This document shows positions 1 through 9,119 of a stretch of DNA of 64,000 nt, piece by piece. The stretch's first letter is position 1; each line of letters begins with the position of its first letter. The stretch lies in assembly GCF_000308215.1 (NCBI RefSeq), contig NZ_CAJE01000012.1, forward strand, positions 310,001 to 374,000, given 5' to 3'. This stretch comes from Methanomassiliicoccus luminyensis B10 (GTDB lineage: Archaea; Thermoplasmatota; Thermoplasmata; Methanomassiliicoccales; Methanomassiliicoccaceae). Below the pieces are notes generated by a model. That model searched no databases and was not told the DNA's origin. It saw only the letters and a list, made by a program, of their open reading frames with translations. Made by a program: the position numbers and the translations under genes.

Positions 1-149
1 GATATCAGCAGGCTCATGGGCTTGCAGTTGGGAGCTGGTAGTTCAAGACCTTGACGCCCGGCGATCCCGCTGCAACAAGGCCAGCATAGCTTGATTACTG
101 CCCACGCCATCGGATGGCCCGCGTATGCCTTTTTCAGGAGGCACCGCCC

Positions 150-992
150 ATGACCGACGAGACAGGAACCAATCCGGCGCTGGAAAGCGCCATCGAGCTG
201 CTCCGCGACGAGCGGGCCACCACCAGGAGGAAGGCCGCCCACGCCATCGGCCAGATGGCACTGGTCGATGCGTTCGACAGTAAGAGCGTACCCCGCCTCC
301 TGGAGCTTCTGGACGACGATCTGGCCAGGCGGAACGCCGCCTTTGCCCTCAGGGTCCTGGCCGACAAAGGGGCGTTCAAGCCATCGCCCCAGGAGCGCGA
401 GGCCATCGGCGACTGGAACGCGCCTGGTACGTGCCCGTACTGCGGCAGCGAGGACGTAATGGAGGTTCTCAGCTTCATCAAGCGGCCCGGCCGGGACATC
501 GCCCTCCCGGAGCCGGCGGAGGTCCGCCCGTGGACCTATACCACCGCCCACTGCGTCAAATGTCGCCACGACTTCCCCGCGGACCCTTGGGAAAAGGAGC
601 CCCGGTGCGGCCGGTGCGCCGACGCCGCCGGCCAGCTGGAGCTGCGGTTCCACTGTCCCGGCCTGAAGTACCTGGACTTCAACTCTCCGGCCTTCGACAA
701 GAGCATCTTCGGCCGGGATTTCCGCTCTCTTTACTGGCAGTGCAAGAGCTGCCTGCGGACCTGGAGCCCGGTGAACGATCACGATCTGGCCAAAAAATGT
801 CCCCGGTGCGGAATGAGGGCGCTGGTCCCCGTGGCGAGGGGCTTCCCCAGCGGGGTCCTGATGGCCGCGTCGGAGAGGAAAGAGGTCTTTATAGGGGCCA
901 GCATCGCCATCGGTGATGAGCCGGAACGGGCCTGTACCGAATGCGGCTTCCGCTGCAATGAGTCCGACATGAATGACGGCCTCAGGGAATGA
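150..992 (+). CDS. HEAT-like plus multi zinc-ribbon protein
   Basis: About 280 residues, function not recognised. The N-terminal ~75 residues are helical and HEAT/armadillo-like (ATTRRKAAHAIGQMALVD, then SVPRLLELLDDDLARRNAAFAL). The rest holds a series of CxxC knuckles: CPYC, CVKC, CGRC, CKSC, CPRC and CTEC, enough for about three zinc ribbons. The ATG at 150 is chosen over the in-frame ATG at 114 because AGGAGG at 136-141 lies 8 nt before it. No signal peptide or membrane segment is seen, so it is probably cytoplasmic. A role in protein or nucleic-acid binding is inference from the zinc ribbons only. Confidence 0.75.
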   Translation: MTDETGTNPALESAIELLRDERATTRRKAAHAIGQMALVDAFDSKSVPRLLELLDDDLARRNAAFALRVLADKGAFKPSPQEREAIGDWNAPGTCPYCGSEDVMEVLSFIKRPGRDIALPEPAEVRPWTYTTAHCVKCRHDFPADPWEKEPRCGRCADAAGQLELRFHCPGLKYLDFNSPAFDKSIFGRDFRSLYWQCKSCLRTWSPVNDHDLAKKCPRCGMRALVPVARGFPSGVLMAASERKEVFIGASIAIGDEPERACTECGFRCNESDMNDGLRE

Positions 993-996
993 GGGC

Positions 997-1353
997 TCAG
1001 AGGTACGTCTTCTCGCCGACCAGGGTCGACTCGTCCACTATCTCCGGCCCAGCGGTCCTCCCCACCAGCCTGGCAGTGGAGGGCCTGCTGTCCTCGCAGT
1101 ACGCGCGCATCCGCATCATGTACTCCTTGAACTTGGGATCGCCCCTAAGCCTTTGCACTCCCATCTCGGACTCGAACGGCCAGAACGCGAAGAACCTCCT
1201 CGGCTCCGCCATGTCCTGCACCAGGGTGCCTTCGTCCGCGCCAACGTTCATGTCCTCCGTCCAGAGAGCCAGGTCCTGCCAGGTCGCGATGAACTCCGCT
1301 TCGCGACCCGGCTTCACCAACCATGTCCCGATCGAGTATGTAATGCCGCTCAT
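997..1353 (-). CDS. ABM-like dimeric alpha/beta barrel protein
   Basis: 118 residues. The pattern GTWLVKPGREAEFIATWQDLALW followed by an aromatic-rich block (RRFFAFWPFESEMGVQRLRGDPKFKEYM) resembles the antibiotic-biosynthesis-monooxygenase (ABM) fold, small dimeric proteins that act as monooxygenases or as stress proteins. The start at 1353 is preferred because GGAGG (complement of 1362-1366) precedes it by 8 nt; a longer in-frame start at 1392 has no such site. It runs convergently into the zinc-ribbon gene with 4 nt between the stops. The substrate cannot be named from sequence. Confidence 0.65.
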   Translation of the reverse strand: MSGITYSIGTWLVKPGREAEFIATWQDLALWTEDMNVGADEGTLVQDMAEPRRFFAFWPFESEMGVQRLRGDPKFKEYMMRMRAYCEDSRPSTARLVGRTAGPEIVDESTLVGEKTYL

Positions 1354-1492
1354 CGTTCCTGCCTCCATTAACAATAGATAATTGCTCTCCAAAGGTATAA
1401 TCCTTCTTTTCGAACGTAACGTAGGGGAGCGAATTAACGGCCCCGAAGGGCGGGAAAAGCATTAAGTTGAGCAAGGCCGAAGTCATACCCCT

Positions 1493-1822
1493 ATGCAGCA
1501 AGAGATCCACCCGCCCAGGGAATCCATCGTCGACCTGGCTCTGCTCCTGGAGGAGCACCTCCGGCGGGAGGGCGAGGACTGGTACACCGGCGACCAGGTG
1601 ATGGACATCCACGCCCTGAAGAAACGGCTCAAGGAGGAGCACGGGGCGCTGGAGTCATCGCTGGACCGTGTCAGGCTCCAGGGCTGCAGGGCCGTTCTGA
1701 CCAGGCCTCAGAAGGAGGCGGTGCGCCGCGACGCCGTGGCGCTGGCGGGGCTGTGCATGCATATCCTGCAGGCCACCAGGCTCCTCGACCCCCTGGAGGA
1801 CATTGAGGCCCCTGGGCGATGA
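1493..1822 (+). CDS. hypothetical small helical protein
   Basis: 109 residues, not recognised. It is charged and predominantly helical (IVDLALLLEEHLRRE, IHALKKRLKEEHGALESSLDRVRLQG), with two Cys but no clear metal motif, signal peptide or membrane segment. Codon use matches the neighbouring genes (third-position G/C), which supports it being real. No convincing Shine-Dalgarno is seen before the ATG. The next gene begins 66 nt downstream. Confidence 0.55.
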   Translation: MQQEIHPPRESIVDLALLLEEHLRREGEDWYTGDQVMDIHALKKRLKEEHGALESSLDRVRLQGCRAVLTRPQKEAVRRDAVALAGLCMHILQATRLLDPLEDIEAPGR

Positions 1823-1888
1823 ACCCGCCGCTGTTACGAAGATTCAAATAAATCCGGCTCCGAAGTGTGCCCCGGAGGACGACCGCAT

Positions 1889-2407
1889 ATGCTGGAGCAA
1901 CATAGAGCCGTTGAACGGCCCGACCGCGACCTCGAGATCGAGGTGGAAGGCGGCACCATGCCGTCGGCGGAAACATGCGAAGGTCCGGATTATACTCCGG
2001 AAGTGAGGATCAATGGCCTGTGGGCGCCCTATTTCGCCCTTATAATGGACGACCCCTCGGCGTCGGAGGGCGGGTTCACCCAGTGGCTGATGTGGAACGT
2101 GCAGCGGACCGATCGGATCCCCCGCAACATCCCCAAGTCCACGGAGATCAATTTTCCGATAAGGGCGGTCCAGGGCCGCAACTCTCTCGGCGAGATCGGC
2201 TACAGCGGACCGTGCCCCCCTCCTGGGGAGGTGCACGAGTACAACGTCAGGGTGTACGGGCTCGATGAGCCGCTGGACCTCAATCCCGCTTCTGCCCGCG
2301 AGGCCCTGGAGAAGGCCATGTCTGGCCATATCATCCAATACGGTCAAACCCAGGTGGAGTACAGACTGAAGAGGGAGATGAAGATAGCCTCGGGGTCCCG
2401 GCTGTGA
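1889..2407 (+). CDS. YbhB/YbcL-type PEBP family protein
   Basis: 172 residues. Belongs to the phosphatidylethanolamine-binding protein (Raf kinase inhibitor-like) family. Family landmarks are present in order: MDDPSASEGGFTQWLMWNV (the DPDAP-xxx-HW block), GRNSLGEIGYSGPCPPPGEVHEYNV (GxxN-GY-GPxPPxG-H), then YGLDEPLDL and GHIIQYGQ. The His of the usual FxHW motif is Gln here (FTQW), a substitution at the ligand pocket. The ATG at 1889 follows GGAGG at 1874-1878; a GTG at 1865 is the alternative. Function in prokaryotes is poorly known, and the binding partner cannot be inferred. Confidence 0.85.
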   Translation: MLEQHRAVERPDRDLEIEVEGGTMPSAETCEGPDYTPEVRINGLWAPYFALIMDDPSASEGGFTQWLMWNVQRTDRIPRNIPKSTEINFPIRAVQGRNSLGEIGYSGPCPPPGEVHEYNVRVYGLDEPLDLNPASAREALEKAMSGHIIQYGQTQVEYRLKREMKIASGSRL

Positions 2408-2484
2408 TCTCCGCGGCCGGCGCGCAGGCCCAATGGTCAGATTAATGCCAGAGTACGCGTTCTCCCTCCCATCGAGGCGATGAT

Positions 2485-2913
2485 ATGAGCGATTCCATTC
2501 CCGCCGCGTTCGGCGGCGATGATATCGAGGAGCGGCTGAAGGCCATGGTGCAAGCGCCCTACGCGGCGCATCTGAACATCGAGACCGTGAGCATCGGCGA
2601 TGGCAAGGCGGTGGTGCGCATGCCGGTGGACGGTTTGACCAACGCCCTGGGCGCGGTGCACGGCGGCGCGATCTTCTCAATAGCGGACCAAGCTTTCGCC
2701 CTGGCATGCAATTTTTCGGGGGACCCTCAGGTGGGGATCAGCGCCAGCATAACTTATCTCAAGCCGGCCAGGGGAGACCTGGAGGCGAGAGCGAGAAGGA
2801 TCGGAGAGAACAAGAGCACCTCGGTGTACGAGGTGCTGGTGTATGACGGCGACGATCTCGTCGCGACTTTCCAGGGCATCGGGTATCGCCTGAGGAAGAG
2901 GTCCAAAAGTTAG
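2485..2913 (+). CDS. PaaI-family hotdog thioesterase
   Basis: 142 residues, the usual length for a single hotdog domain. The diagnostic stretch ALGAVHGGAIFSIADQAFALAC matches the PaaI/YdiI motif (HGG followed by a catalytic Asp/Glu in the central helix), with the later ASITYLKPARGDLEA strand. The family hydrolyses acyl-CoA or aromatic acyl-CoA thioesters in the cytoplasm. The ATG follows a GAGG-like site (cgaggcgatgat). It could work with the acyl-CoA synthetase at 11,532-13,268, but nothing in the sequence links them. Confidence 0.85.
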   Translation: MSDSIPAAFGGDDIEERLKAMVQAPYAAHLNIETVSIGDGKAVVRMPVDGLTNALGAVHGGAIFSIADQAFALACNFSGDPQVGISASITYLKPARGDLEARARRIGENKSTSVYEVLVYDGDDLVATFQGIGYRLRKRSKS

Positions 2914-2941
2914 AAGAGCTTGGCGCGTGAACGTCCTCCGC

Positions 2942-3121
2942 ATGAAGCAGTGCATCAAGTGCTACGCAGAGAACGACGATCATGTCGCCATATGCAGGGC
3001 CTGCAACAGCACCAAGTTCATTATGGAAAAGGAAAGCTCCATGCGATGCCCGGCCTGCGGGGCCGAGAACGAGGAGGGGCACGACATGTGCTACTCCTGC
3101 GGGCACCGTCTAGACCGCTGA
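2942..3121 (+). CDS. small double zinc-ribbon protein
   Basis: 59 residues containing two complete CxxC-x(n)-CxxC ribbons: CIKC...CRAC and CPAC...CYSC. This arrangement is typical of archaeal double zinc-ribbon mini-proteins of unknown role, often adaptor or nucleic-acid-binding. Start uncertain: the ATG at 2942 is used, and an in-frame GTG lies at 2927. No strong Shine-Dalgarno is seen. It sits 28 nt after the thioesterase and may be co-transcribed with it. Confidence 0.65.
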   Translation: MKQCIKCYAENDDHVAICRACNSTKFIMEKESSMRCPACGAENEEGHDMCYSCGHRLDR

Positions 3122-3236
3122 CGGAGGTTCAGCGCCCGCCGGGCCTGCGGCGATGGGCGAGTTTTTCGGCATCGTTCCGGGGCATGCAGTGTGAAACGGC
3201 CCTCATAGCGGCAAAAACCCGCCTTCCCACTAATTT

Positions 3237-3248
3237 CTATCGTGATAG
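3237..3248. promoter_or_regulatory. short palindrome upstream of the surface protein
   Basis: CTATC-GT-GATAG is a 12-nt inverted repeat in AT-rich DNA about 90 nt before the membrane protein at 3339. It could be an operator. No second copy was seen, so the assignment is weak. Confidence 0.25.
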
Positions 3249-3338
3249 TACTAAATCTCGGACGCTGGGATAGGCCACGTCGAGCTTGCTGACCCTGTCA
3301 GGGAGTTCATCCAGAGCCTCATCGAGAAAGGAGGTCGT

Positions 3339-4877
3339 ATGAGAGAAGACGACAGACCGAATAGATGGGACAATCCGGATCCGGACCGGACCGATAGGTT
3401 GGATGGACCGGATCGGCCGTCCGGTCGTGACAGGCCGGACGGGCTAGAAGGGCACGAGAACGAACGTGTCATAGAGGAGAGGGTAGTCAGCAGGACAGAG
3501 GAGCAGGTGTATGAGCCCGCCCCCGTGGAGGCGCCGCCCCCCAGGGCGCCGCCGCCCGCGAGATCGTATAGATGGGTGGGCGCGCTGATCCTCGCCGCCG
3601 CGCTCATCGCCGCGGCATTTGGAGCATATGCTTTACTGAACCAGGAACGGCCATCCATGCCGGAGACCACACCCAGTGAGCCTACGCCTCAGGTGACCGC
3701 GCCTAACAACACCACGAACGTGACGGCGCCGAATATGACGGCACCGCTCCCGGTGCTGCCCAACGCCACCTCACCAGGACCCGCTTCGTCGAACAATACC
3801 ACGCCTGTGGTGCTCCCGCCAGGGATCCCCGCAGGCCAGGGCAACGTGTCGGCGGCCGGCGTTCAGGGGGTGGCAGCGGGCAACGTGACGGCACTTTCGC
3901 CGGCGACGTTCCCGCAGATGGCGCAGGACCTGCAGCTTACCTCGATCGAGCAGGGATCATCTGATTCCCTGACCAGGATCGCGGTGGCTAACAGTGGGTC
4001 CGAGGCGGTCACGCTGCAGTACAGCGGCTTCCTCGCCACCCTCGCTGACGGCTCTACTGTCGCACCCACCAACGCGGCCGGCATCGTGCTGCCGCCGGGG
4101 ACCACCACCTTCGTGACGCTGGGCTTCCCGACGGGGGGACAGGCCATAAGCGCTATCAGCTACTCCGACGGCACCACCGCGTTCGGTGTGCCGTACGAGG
4201 GCGCAACCTTCGCCCCCGCCGGAGAGCCGGTGACCATGCAGACACCCTCGGGCCTGGTGCCGAACACCGATATCGGGTTCGCATCACCTGACTCCTGGAT
4301 GTCCGACGACAGCCTGGTGGTCCTGGTACAGGCCACCAACAACAACCCCGATCCCGTGGCCATAAGTCCATCGGACTTCTGGATCGATCTGGGCGGTGGC
4401 ACCTGGGTGCAGGCGGACGGCGTGAACAACAATGTTCCTGCCGCCCTTGAGCCCGGAGAGACCACTCCATTCCTGGTAGGATTCAGCGGCGTCTCCGGCG
4501 CCTCTCCCGACCAGGTGTGGTACTGGCCAGGCGGCCCCTCGCTGGAGCGCATCGGCATAGAGCCGTCCAGTGCTGCCGGCACCGGCGCCCAGCTGTATCA
4601 AGCGTGGGCATCGGACAGCGCCGACCCGGCCATGCAGGAGGTTTCGTTCGTCCTGCTGAACAATGGAGCGGCCGCCATCAATGGCTGTGAGATCGTGGCG
4701 TACACTGCCAGCGGTGGAGTGTACAACGCCGCGGCTGCGGTCGCTGGAACCACTGACCTGCCCGGCAACGCCGGCGTGGGCACCGTAACGGTGACCTTCG
4801 ACGTGCCGAGGGATGACAACATCGTCCTCCTCAGCTACGTGCAGAACGGGGAGACCCAGTACGCGCAGTTGGGTTGA
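3339..4877 (+). CDS. membrane-anchored Thr/Pro/Asn-rich surface protein
   Basis: 512 residues, family not recognised. Residues 1-77 are highly charged and Asp/Arg/Pro-rich (repeats of DRPDG type), presumably cytoplasmic. One hydrophobic segment at about 79-100 (VGALILAAALIAAAFGAYALL) follows. Next is a Pro/Thr/Asn linker (~105-165) with several N-x-T sequons (NTTNVT, NMT, NATS, NNTT), suitable for archaeal N-glycosylation. The remaining ~340 residues are Gly/Ala/Ser/Thr-rich, beta-type sequence resembling tandem Ig-like modules. AAGGAGG at 3328-3334 fixes the ATG at 3339. Type II orientation is inferred. Confidence 0.7.
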   Translation: MREDDRPNRWDNPDPDRTDRLDGPDRPSGRDRPDGLEGHENERVIEERVVSRTEEQVYEPAPVEAPPPRAPPPARSYRWVGALILAAALIAAAFGAYALLNQERPSMPETTPSEPTPQVTAPNNTTNVTAPNMTAPLPVLPNATSPGPASSNNTTPVVLPPGIPAGQGNVSAAGVQGVAAGNVTALSPATFPQMAQDLQLTSIEQGSSDSLTRIAVANSGSEAVTLQYSGFLATLADGSTVAPTNAAGIVLPPGTTTFVTLGFPTGGQAISAISYSDGTTAFGVPYEGATFAPAGEPVTMQTPSGLVPNTDIGFASPDSWMSDDSLVVLVQATNNNPDPVAISPSDFWIDLGGGTWVQADGVNNNVPAALEPGETTPFLVGFSGVSGASPDQVWYWPGGPSLERIGIEPSSAAGTGAQLYQAWASDSADPAMQEVSFVLLNNGAAAINGCEIVAYTASGGVYNAAAAVAGTTDLPGNAGVGTVTVTFDVPRDDNIVLLSYVQNGETQYAQLG

Positions 4878-5076
4878 TGCCGGATCGTCACAAACCTCTT
4901 CCCGACTTTTTTTCTTCCGAGGCGCCTGCGCTCTCCTCGCAGGGGGCAGTGTCGACAAAGCACCGGAAGAACGCTCCGAAGAATTACCGGGGCCGATCGG
5001 ACCGCATAACTAATGAAGAGATCGTCGAAAAAGAAAGAGGGAAAATGTTTGGAGCTGAGCCGATAAGCTTCCGTGT

Positions 5077-7056
5077 TTATCGCCGTCTCCTGCTGTACAG
5101 CACAGCTCCGAGGGCTCCGAAGGAAGCTATCGCGGCAATGCCGGCGAGGGCGTACGGCGCTGCGCCACCGTTGTTCTCCTCGCTCAAGCCGCCAACGACA
5201 CTGTCGTCGATCTCACCGGTCGGTGTTTGGCTGTCATCGGACGATCCGTCCTCGGACGTCTCCTCGCTGGGTGGTTCGGGCTCACAAGGGGGTACCGAAT
5301 ATTTCACACCGCCGATGCAGATCACGCTCCCGTCGGGGATCGCGTTGTTCTCGACGACTATCTCGCCGAACTGCTCGCCGTTCATCATCAGGGGGTACCC
5401 GCCGTTGTGGCAGAGGACGTTGTCCGTTACGGTGACATTGCCGTAGGCCTCGCCGTCGAAGAGCACCCCGTCGCCGCCGTTGTACCACGCATCGTTCTCG
5501 GTAACGATCACATTGCCATAGCTCGTGGCGCTGAAGGCGATGCCCGCCCCGACGTTGTTGTTGAGGCAGTTGCTCATCACCACGACGTCCCCGATCACGC
5601 CGTCGATCGCTTCAACGACTATGCCGTTCGCGCCATTCCCCATGGCAGTGTTGTCCCTGACGATGACGTCCCCGATGTTGGCCGCGGCCACGCAGATGCC
5701 GTCACTGGTGCTGCCGCTGACGCCATTCCCTTCAAGAACGATGCTGGCAATATCTCCGGCTACACCGACATATATGCCGTAATAGCCGCTCGTGACGCTA
5801 TTGCCGCTTATGCGGACATCGCCCAGAGAGGTGATGTTGGTCCCGACAGCATGGGCCAGCACCCTTATGTAGGACGACGCGTCAACGCCGACGGAGTTGT
5901 TCTCCACAACCAGGTCCCGGATGCCCACGCCGCCTCCCGTGGCATATGCCTGGATATCGATCCCGCCCCGGCCGGCGTTGGTGACGATGTTGTCCGCAAC
6001 GACCACGCTGTCCGCGTCCCAGAGATCGAGGTGGATGCCGCCGGAACCGATTATGTCCACATTGTTCCTGATGATCACGCTCTCCGCGCCGGAGAGGGAA
6101 AGAACAATGCTGGTTTCGGTGGTGTTGCGGAAGGTGTTGTTCACGACGATGAGGTTGCCGTACCCGGAGCCATAGGCGTGGAGGCCGAGCCAGTTGTTCT
6201 GGAAGGTATTTCCTTCGAACACTACGCTCTGCGCCGATATGTGCGTATAGACCACTACACCGATGCCGTGGAAGGTTTCAGCGGAGCCTTCGATGTAGTT
6301 ATCCTCCATGATCAGGCTGTTGATGGTCTCGCCGGTGACATCGAAGCCATCGCCATGCGCGGTGTTCCCCGTGAAGGTGACGTTCCCGATGGCGCCCCCG
6401 TTAACGGCGATGCCGCTGTACCTGTTGTCACGGACCACATTGTTAGCTATAACTAGGTCGCCGATGGCTTCGCCGGTGAAGGCTATGCCGACATTGTCGT
6501 TGCCAATGGCGGTGTTGCCGCGGATGACGGGATCGGGGCAGTCCGTCAGGAGTATGCCGAAGACGTTCCCCGTGAACGTCGAGTTCGTTATCTCCACGTT
6601 CGACCCGGTGGCCAAGACGGCGTTATCGGCGTTGGAGAACTCGGCATTGTCAATGGATATGGTCGAACCCGAAGTGGCATTGATGCCGAACCAGTAGCTA
6701 AAGCCCGCATCGGTGGTGTTAGGGCCGAAGATCACCGGATCGGCCGAAGTTCCTGCGATGATCAGCGCACCGCTGACATTGAGCCCGGTGCCCGCGCTGA
6801 ACAGCACCGTCACTCCCTCCGGGATGGTGAGAGCGACCCCGGCCGGCACGGTCAGATTGCCGGTTACGATGTAGGTGTCGCCCGGCACCCATTCGGTATC
6901 GGTAAGTATCTCTCCGTTCACATAGTTCGTATCCTGCGCGCTGACGTTCCCCAATGCCAAAAAGAGCGACATTACCAGTACTAAGGCCAATGCGTACGAA
7001 GACAATCTTTTGGCCAAGGGGTTTTTCAGCGCTTCCGCTGCGCTATTTTGTTTCAT
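5077..7056 (-). CDS. secreted parallel beta-helix repeat protein with C-terminal anchor
   Basis: 659 residues. A signal peptide spans about 1-41 (LSSYALALVLVMSLFLALGNVSA-Q). Most of the chain is made of short repeats of the right-handed parallel beta-helix (PbH1/NosD) type, such as VVVMSNCLNNNVGAGIAFSATSYGNVIVTEND, repeated about 18 times with the pattern N-x-hydrophobic-x-(G/N)-N. After an acidic linker (EETSEDGSSDDSQ) comes a hydrophobic segment ending in RRRR, a C-terminal membrane anchor. It should be displayed outside the cell, possibly binding polysaccharide or acting in adhesion. No catalytic signature of a glycosidase is evident. Confidence 0.8.
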   Translation of the reverse strand: MKQNSAAEALKNPLAKRLSSYALALVLVMSLFLALGNVSAQDTNYVNGEILTDTEWVPGDTYIVTGNLTVPAGVALTIPEGVTVLFSAGTGLNVSGALIIAGTSADPVIFGPNTTDAGFSYWFGINATSGSTISIDNAEFSNADNAVLATGSNVEITNSTFTGNVFGILLTDCPDPVIRGNTAIGNDNVGIAFTGEAIGDLVIANNVVRDNRYSGIAVNGGAIGNVTFTGNTAHGDGFDVTGETINSLIMEDNYIEGSAETFHGIGVVVYTHISAQSVVFEGNTFQNNWLGLHAYGSGYGNLIVVNNTFRNTTETSIVLSLSGAESVIIRNNVDIIGSGGIHLDLWDADSVVVADNIVTNAGRGGIDIQAYATGGGVGIRDLVVENNSVGVDASSYIRVLAHAVGTNITSLGDVRISGNSVTSGYYGIYVGVAGDIASIVLEGNGVSGSTSDGICVAAANIGDVIVRDNTAMGNGANGIVVEAIDGVIGDVVVMSNCLNNNVGAGIAFSATSYGNVIVTENDAWYNGGDGVLFDGEAYGNVTVTDNVLCHNGGYPLMMNGEQFGEIVVENNAIPDGSVICIGGVKYSVPPCEPEPPSEETSEDGSSDDSQTPTGEIDDSVVGGLSEENNGGAAPYALAGIAAIASFGALGAVLYSRRRR

Positions 7057-7070
7057 TCCTATTCCCCACG

Positions 7071-7131
7071 AGATATCTAGACTGTTATCTAGATAGAGAA
7101 TGATGTTGTATCATGGAGTATTTAAAAATTA
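7071..7131 (-). promoter_or_regulatory. promoter region of the beta-helix protein
   Basis: On the minus strand a TATA-like TTTTTAAATACTCC (about 7118-7131) is followed by a leader with two close TATCTAGA repeats (7071-7096), and then GTGGGG about 8 nt before the ATG at 7056. The repeated TATCTAGA could be a regulator site. Confidence 0.35.
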
Positions 7132-7193
7132 TCAATTAATCAGGCCATGCGTATACAAAAGCACCTATCTTTGAAGAACATATACTGTTCTGA

Positions 7194-7204
7194 CCTAGGC
7201 CTAG
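7194..7204. promoter_or_regulatory. CCTAGGCCTAG element upstream of pepF
   Basis: CCTAGGCCTAG contains the 10-bp palindrome CTAGGCCTAG. The same 11 nt occur before the Lon-type protease gene at 43,607-43,617. A direct repeat AGCGACAATT (7203-7212 and 7229-7238) follows. The pepF TATA-like TTATTTTTC lies at about 7237-7245. Confidence 0.35.
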
Positions 7205-7270
7205 CGACAATTTCGGTCCGCGCTTTGCAAGCGACAATTATTTTTCTTCATACTGATTTAACAAGCAGAC

Positions 7271-9052
7271 ATGACTGAAGCCGCCGCCAAGTGGGACCTC
7301 ACGCAGCTGGTCAGCGACCCCGACACCGACAAGGTCGCCAAGGAGATGGAGAACGCGGTTAACAGGGCCTCGGAGTTCCGGGCCAAGTACCAGGGGAAGA
7401 TCAGGGACCTTGATGCCGCCGGCCTTCTGAAGTTCATCGAGGAGCGCGACGACGTGTTCCTGCCGTTCGAGGGAGCGTTCCAGTACGCCCGGCTGTCGTA
7501 CTCCGCCGACTCCACCGACCCGGCGGCGAAGAAGCTCAACGACGTGGCCAGGAAGGCTGGCACCAGGGCGGGGCAGCAGCTGGCGTTCGCGGAGATCGAA
7601 CTCGGGGAGCTGCTGAAGGCCAAGCCCCAGCTGGTCGACGATCCCAAGCTGGCGGAGTACCACCACTACCTGGAGAGGGCGCTGAAGCGCGTCCCCCACC
7701 AGCTCTCCGAATCGGAGGAGCGCCTCATCATGGCCAAGGACCAGAACGGCATCGACGCGTGGTCCCAGCTGCAGGGGGACTGGCTTTCCACCCGCACCTT
7801 CAAGATGACCGTGGACGGGGAGGATAGGATTCTGCCGTACGGACAGATCATCGGCTATTATCAGGACCCTGACCGCGTCAAGAGAAGGGAGGCGAACCGG
7901 GTGGTGTACGACGGCCTGGGCAAGGACGAGATCGTGTGGGCCTCCGCCCTGCGCTCGGTGGCCGCGGACCATCTGCAGATGATGGAATGGAGAAAATACT
8001 CCTCGCCGCTGGAGCCGAGCCTCAACGACAACGACGTCGACGAGGCGTCCGTGGACGCGCTGATGAAGGTCATGCGCGAATCTGTGGGAGTGTACCGCAG
8101 ATACCTAGTGCTGAAGGCCAAGATGATGGGGCTGGAGAAGCTGGGGAACTGGGACGTGGTGGCGCCGCTGCCCCACGCTCCCGACAAGCACTATTCCTGG
8201 GAGGACTCCCGCGCCGAGGTCGTCCGCGCGTACACCAAGTTCGACGAGCAGTTCGGGGAGTGGGCCGAGGACATGTACAAGGGCCGGCGCCTGGACGGGC
8301 AGGTCCGCAAAGGCAAGGTCAGCGGGGCGTTCTGCTCCTACTGGTACGGTGGGAGGACCGCTTTCGTGCTCCAGAGCTTCACCGGCCGCATGGGGGACGT
8401 GTACACCCAGGCGCACGAGCTCGGCCACGCCATCCACGGATACATAGGGTCGAGGCACCAGAGGCCCAGCAACTTCGAGATGGGGTCGTGCATCGCCGAG
8501 AGCAGCTCCATCTTCGGCGAGCTGCTGCTGACCGATCAGCTGCTGGGAGAAGCGAAGAGCGACGCGGAGCGCCAGGCGGTGCTGTCTAACGTGCTGGACG
8601 AGTTCGGCATGGCCGCCTTCCAGGTCAGCGCCCGCTACTTCTTCGAAAAGAGCCTGTACGAAGCTATCGAGAACGGCACCTTCCTGGACGGAGAGACCAT
8701 TTCGGAGCTGTGGGTGAGGGCGCGCGACGACGTGTACGGGGACGCGGTGGACTGGCTGCCGGAGATGAAGTGGGAATGGACCATGAAGCTCCACTATTAC
8801 ATGCCCAACTACCGGTTCTACAACTACCCCTACGTGTTCGCCCAGCTGTTCGTGTTCGCGCTGTACCGTCTGTATCTGGAGCAGGGAAGGGAATTCGTCC
8901 CCAAGATGAAGGCCCTGCTGGCGGCCGGGTCCAGCAGATCGCCGGCCGAGCTAGCCAGGGAGATGGGGTTCGACATCCGCACCGAGGCGTTCTGGCGGAA
9001 GGGCATCGAGCAGTTCGAGGAGTTCCTGGGGCAGCTAGAACGGACTCTTTGA
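7271..9052 (+). CDS. pepF: oligoendopeptidase F (peptidase family M3)
   Basis: 593 residues, normal for PepF (about 590-600). It is a zinc metallopeptidase that cleaves short oligopeptides in the cytoplasm. The HExxH motif is HELGH at 382-386 (GDVYTQAHELGHAIHG), with the third zinc ligand expected in the GSCIAESSSIFGE helix about 25 residues later; the C-terminal HYYMPNYRFYNYPYVFAQL block is typical of the family. A TATA-like element (7237-7245) lies about 28 nt upstream, consistent with a leaderless transcript. Expressed alone. No signal peptide. Confidence 0.93.
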   Translation: MTEAAAKWDLTQLVSDPDTDKVAKEMENAVNRASEFRAKYQGKIRDLDAAGLLKFIEERDDVFLPFEGAFQYARLSYSADSTDPAAKKLNDVARKAGTRAGQQLAFAEIELGELLKAKPQLVDDPKLAEYHHYLERALKRVPHQLSESEERLIMAKDQNGIDAWSQLQGDWLSTRTFKMTVDGEDRILPYGQIIGYYQDPDRVKRREANRVVYDGLGKDEIVWASALRSVAADHLQMMEWRKYSSPLEPSLNDNDVDEASVDALMKVMRESVGVYRRYLVLKAKMMGLEKLGNWDVVAPLPHAPDKHYSWEDSRAEVVRAYTKFDEQFGEWAEDMYKGRRLDGQVRKGKVSGAFCSYWYGGRTAFVLQSFTGRMGDVYTQAHELGHAIHGYIGSRHQRPSNFEMGSCIAESSSIFGELLLTDQLLGEAKSDAERQAVLSNVLDEFGMAAFQVSARYFFEKSLYEAIENGTFLDGETISELWVRARDDVYGDAVDWLPEMKWEWTMKLHYYMPNYRFYNYPYVFAQLFVFALYRLYLEQGREFVPKMKALLAAGSSRSPAELAREMGFDIRTEAFWRKGIEQFEEFLGQLERTL

Positions 9053-9119
9053 TCCTACCGGTCCGCCCCGAAAAACGGGAGCGAATATTATTTACCCTTC
9101 CCGGCCCTCTTTGGCTCGA

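Noticed and set aside
5227-6456. Long plus-strand open frame opposite the beta-helix protein
   Set aside because: Shadow frame produced by the GC-biased third positions and repeats of the minus-strand beta-helix gene; it has no domain-like sequence.
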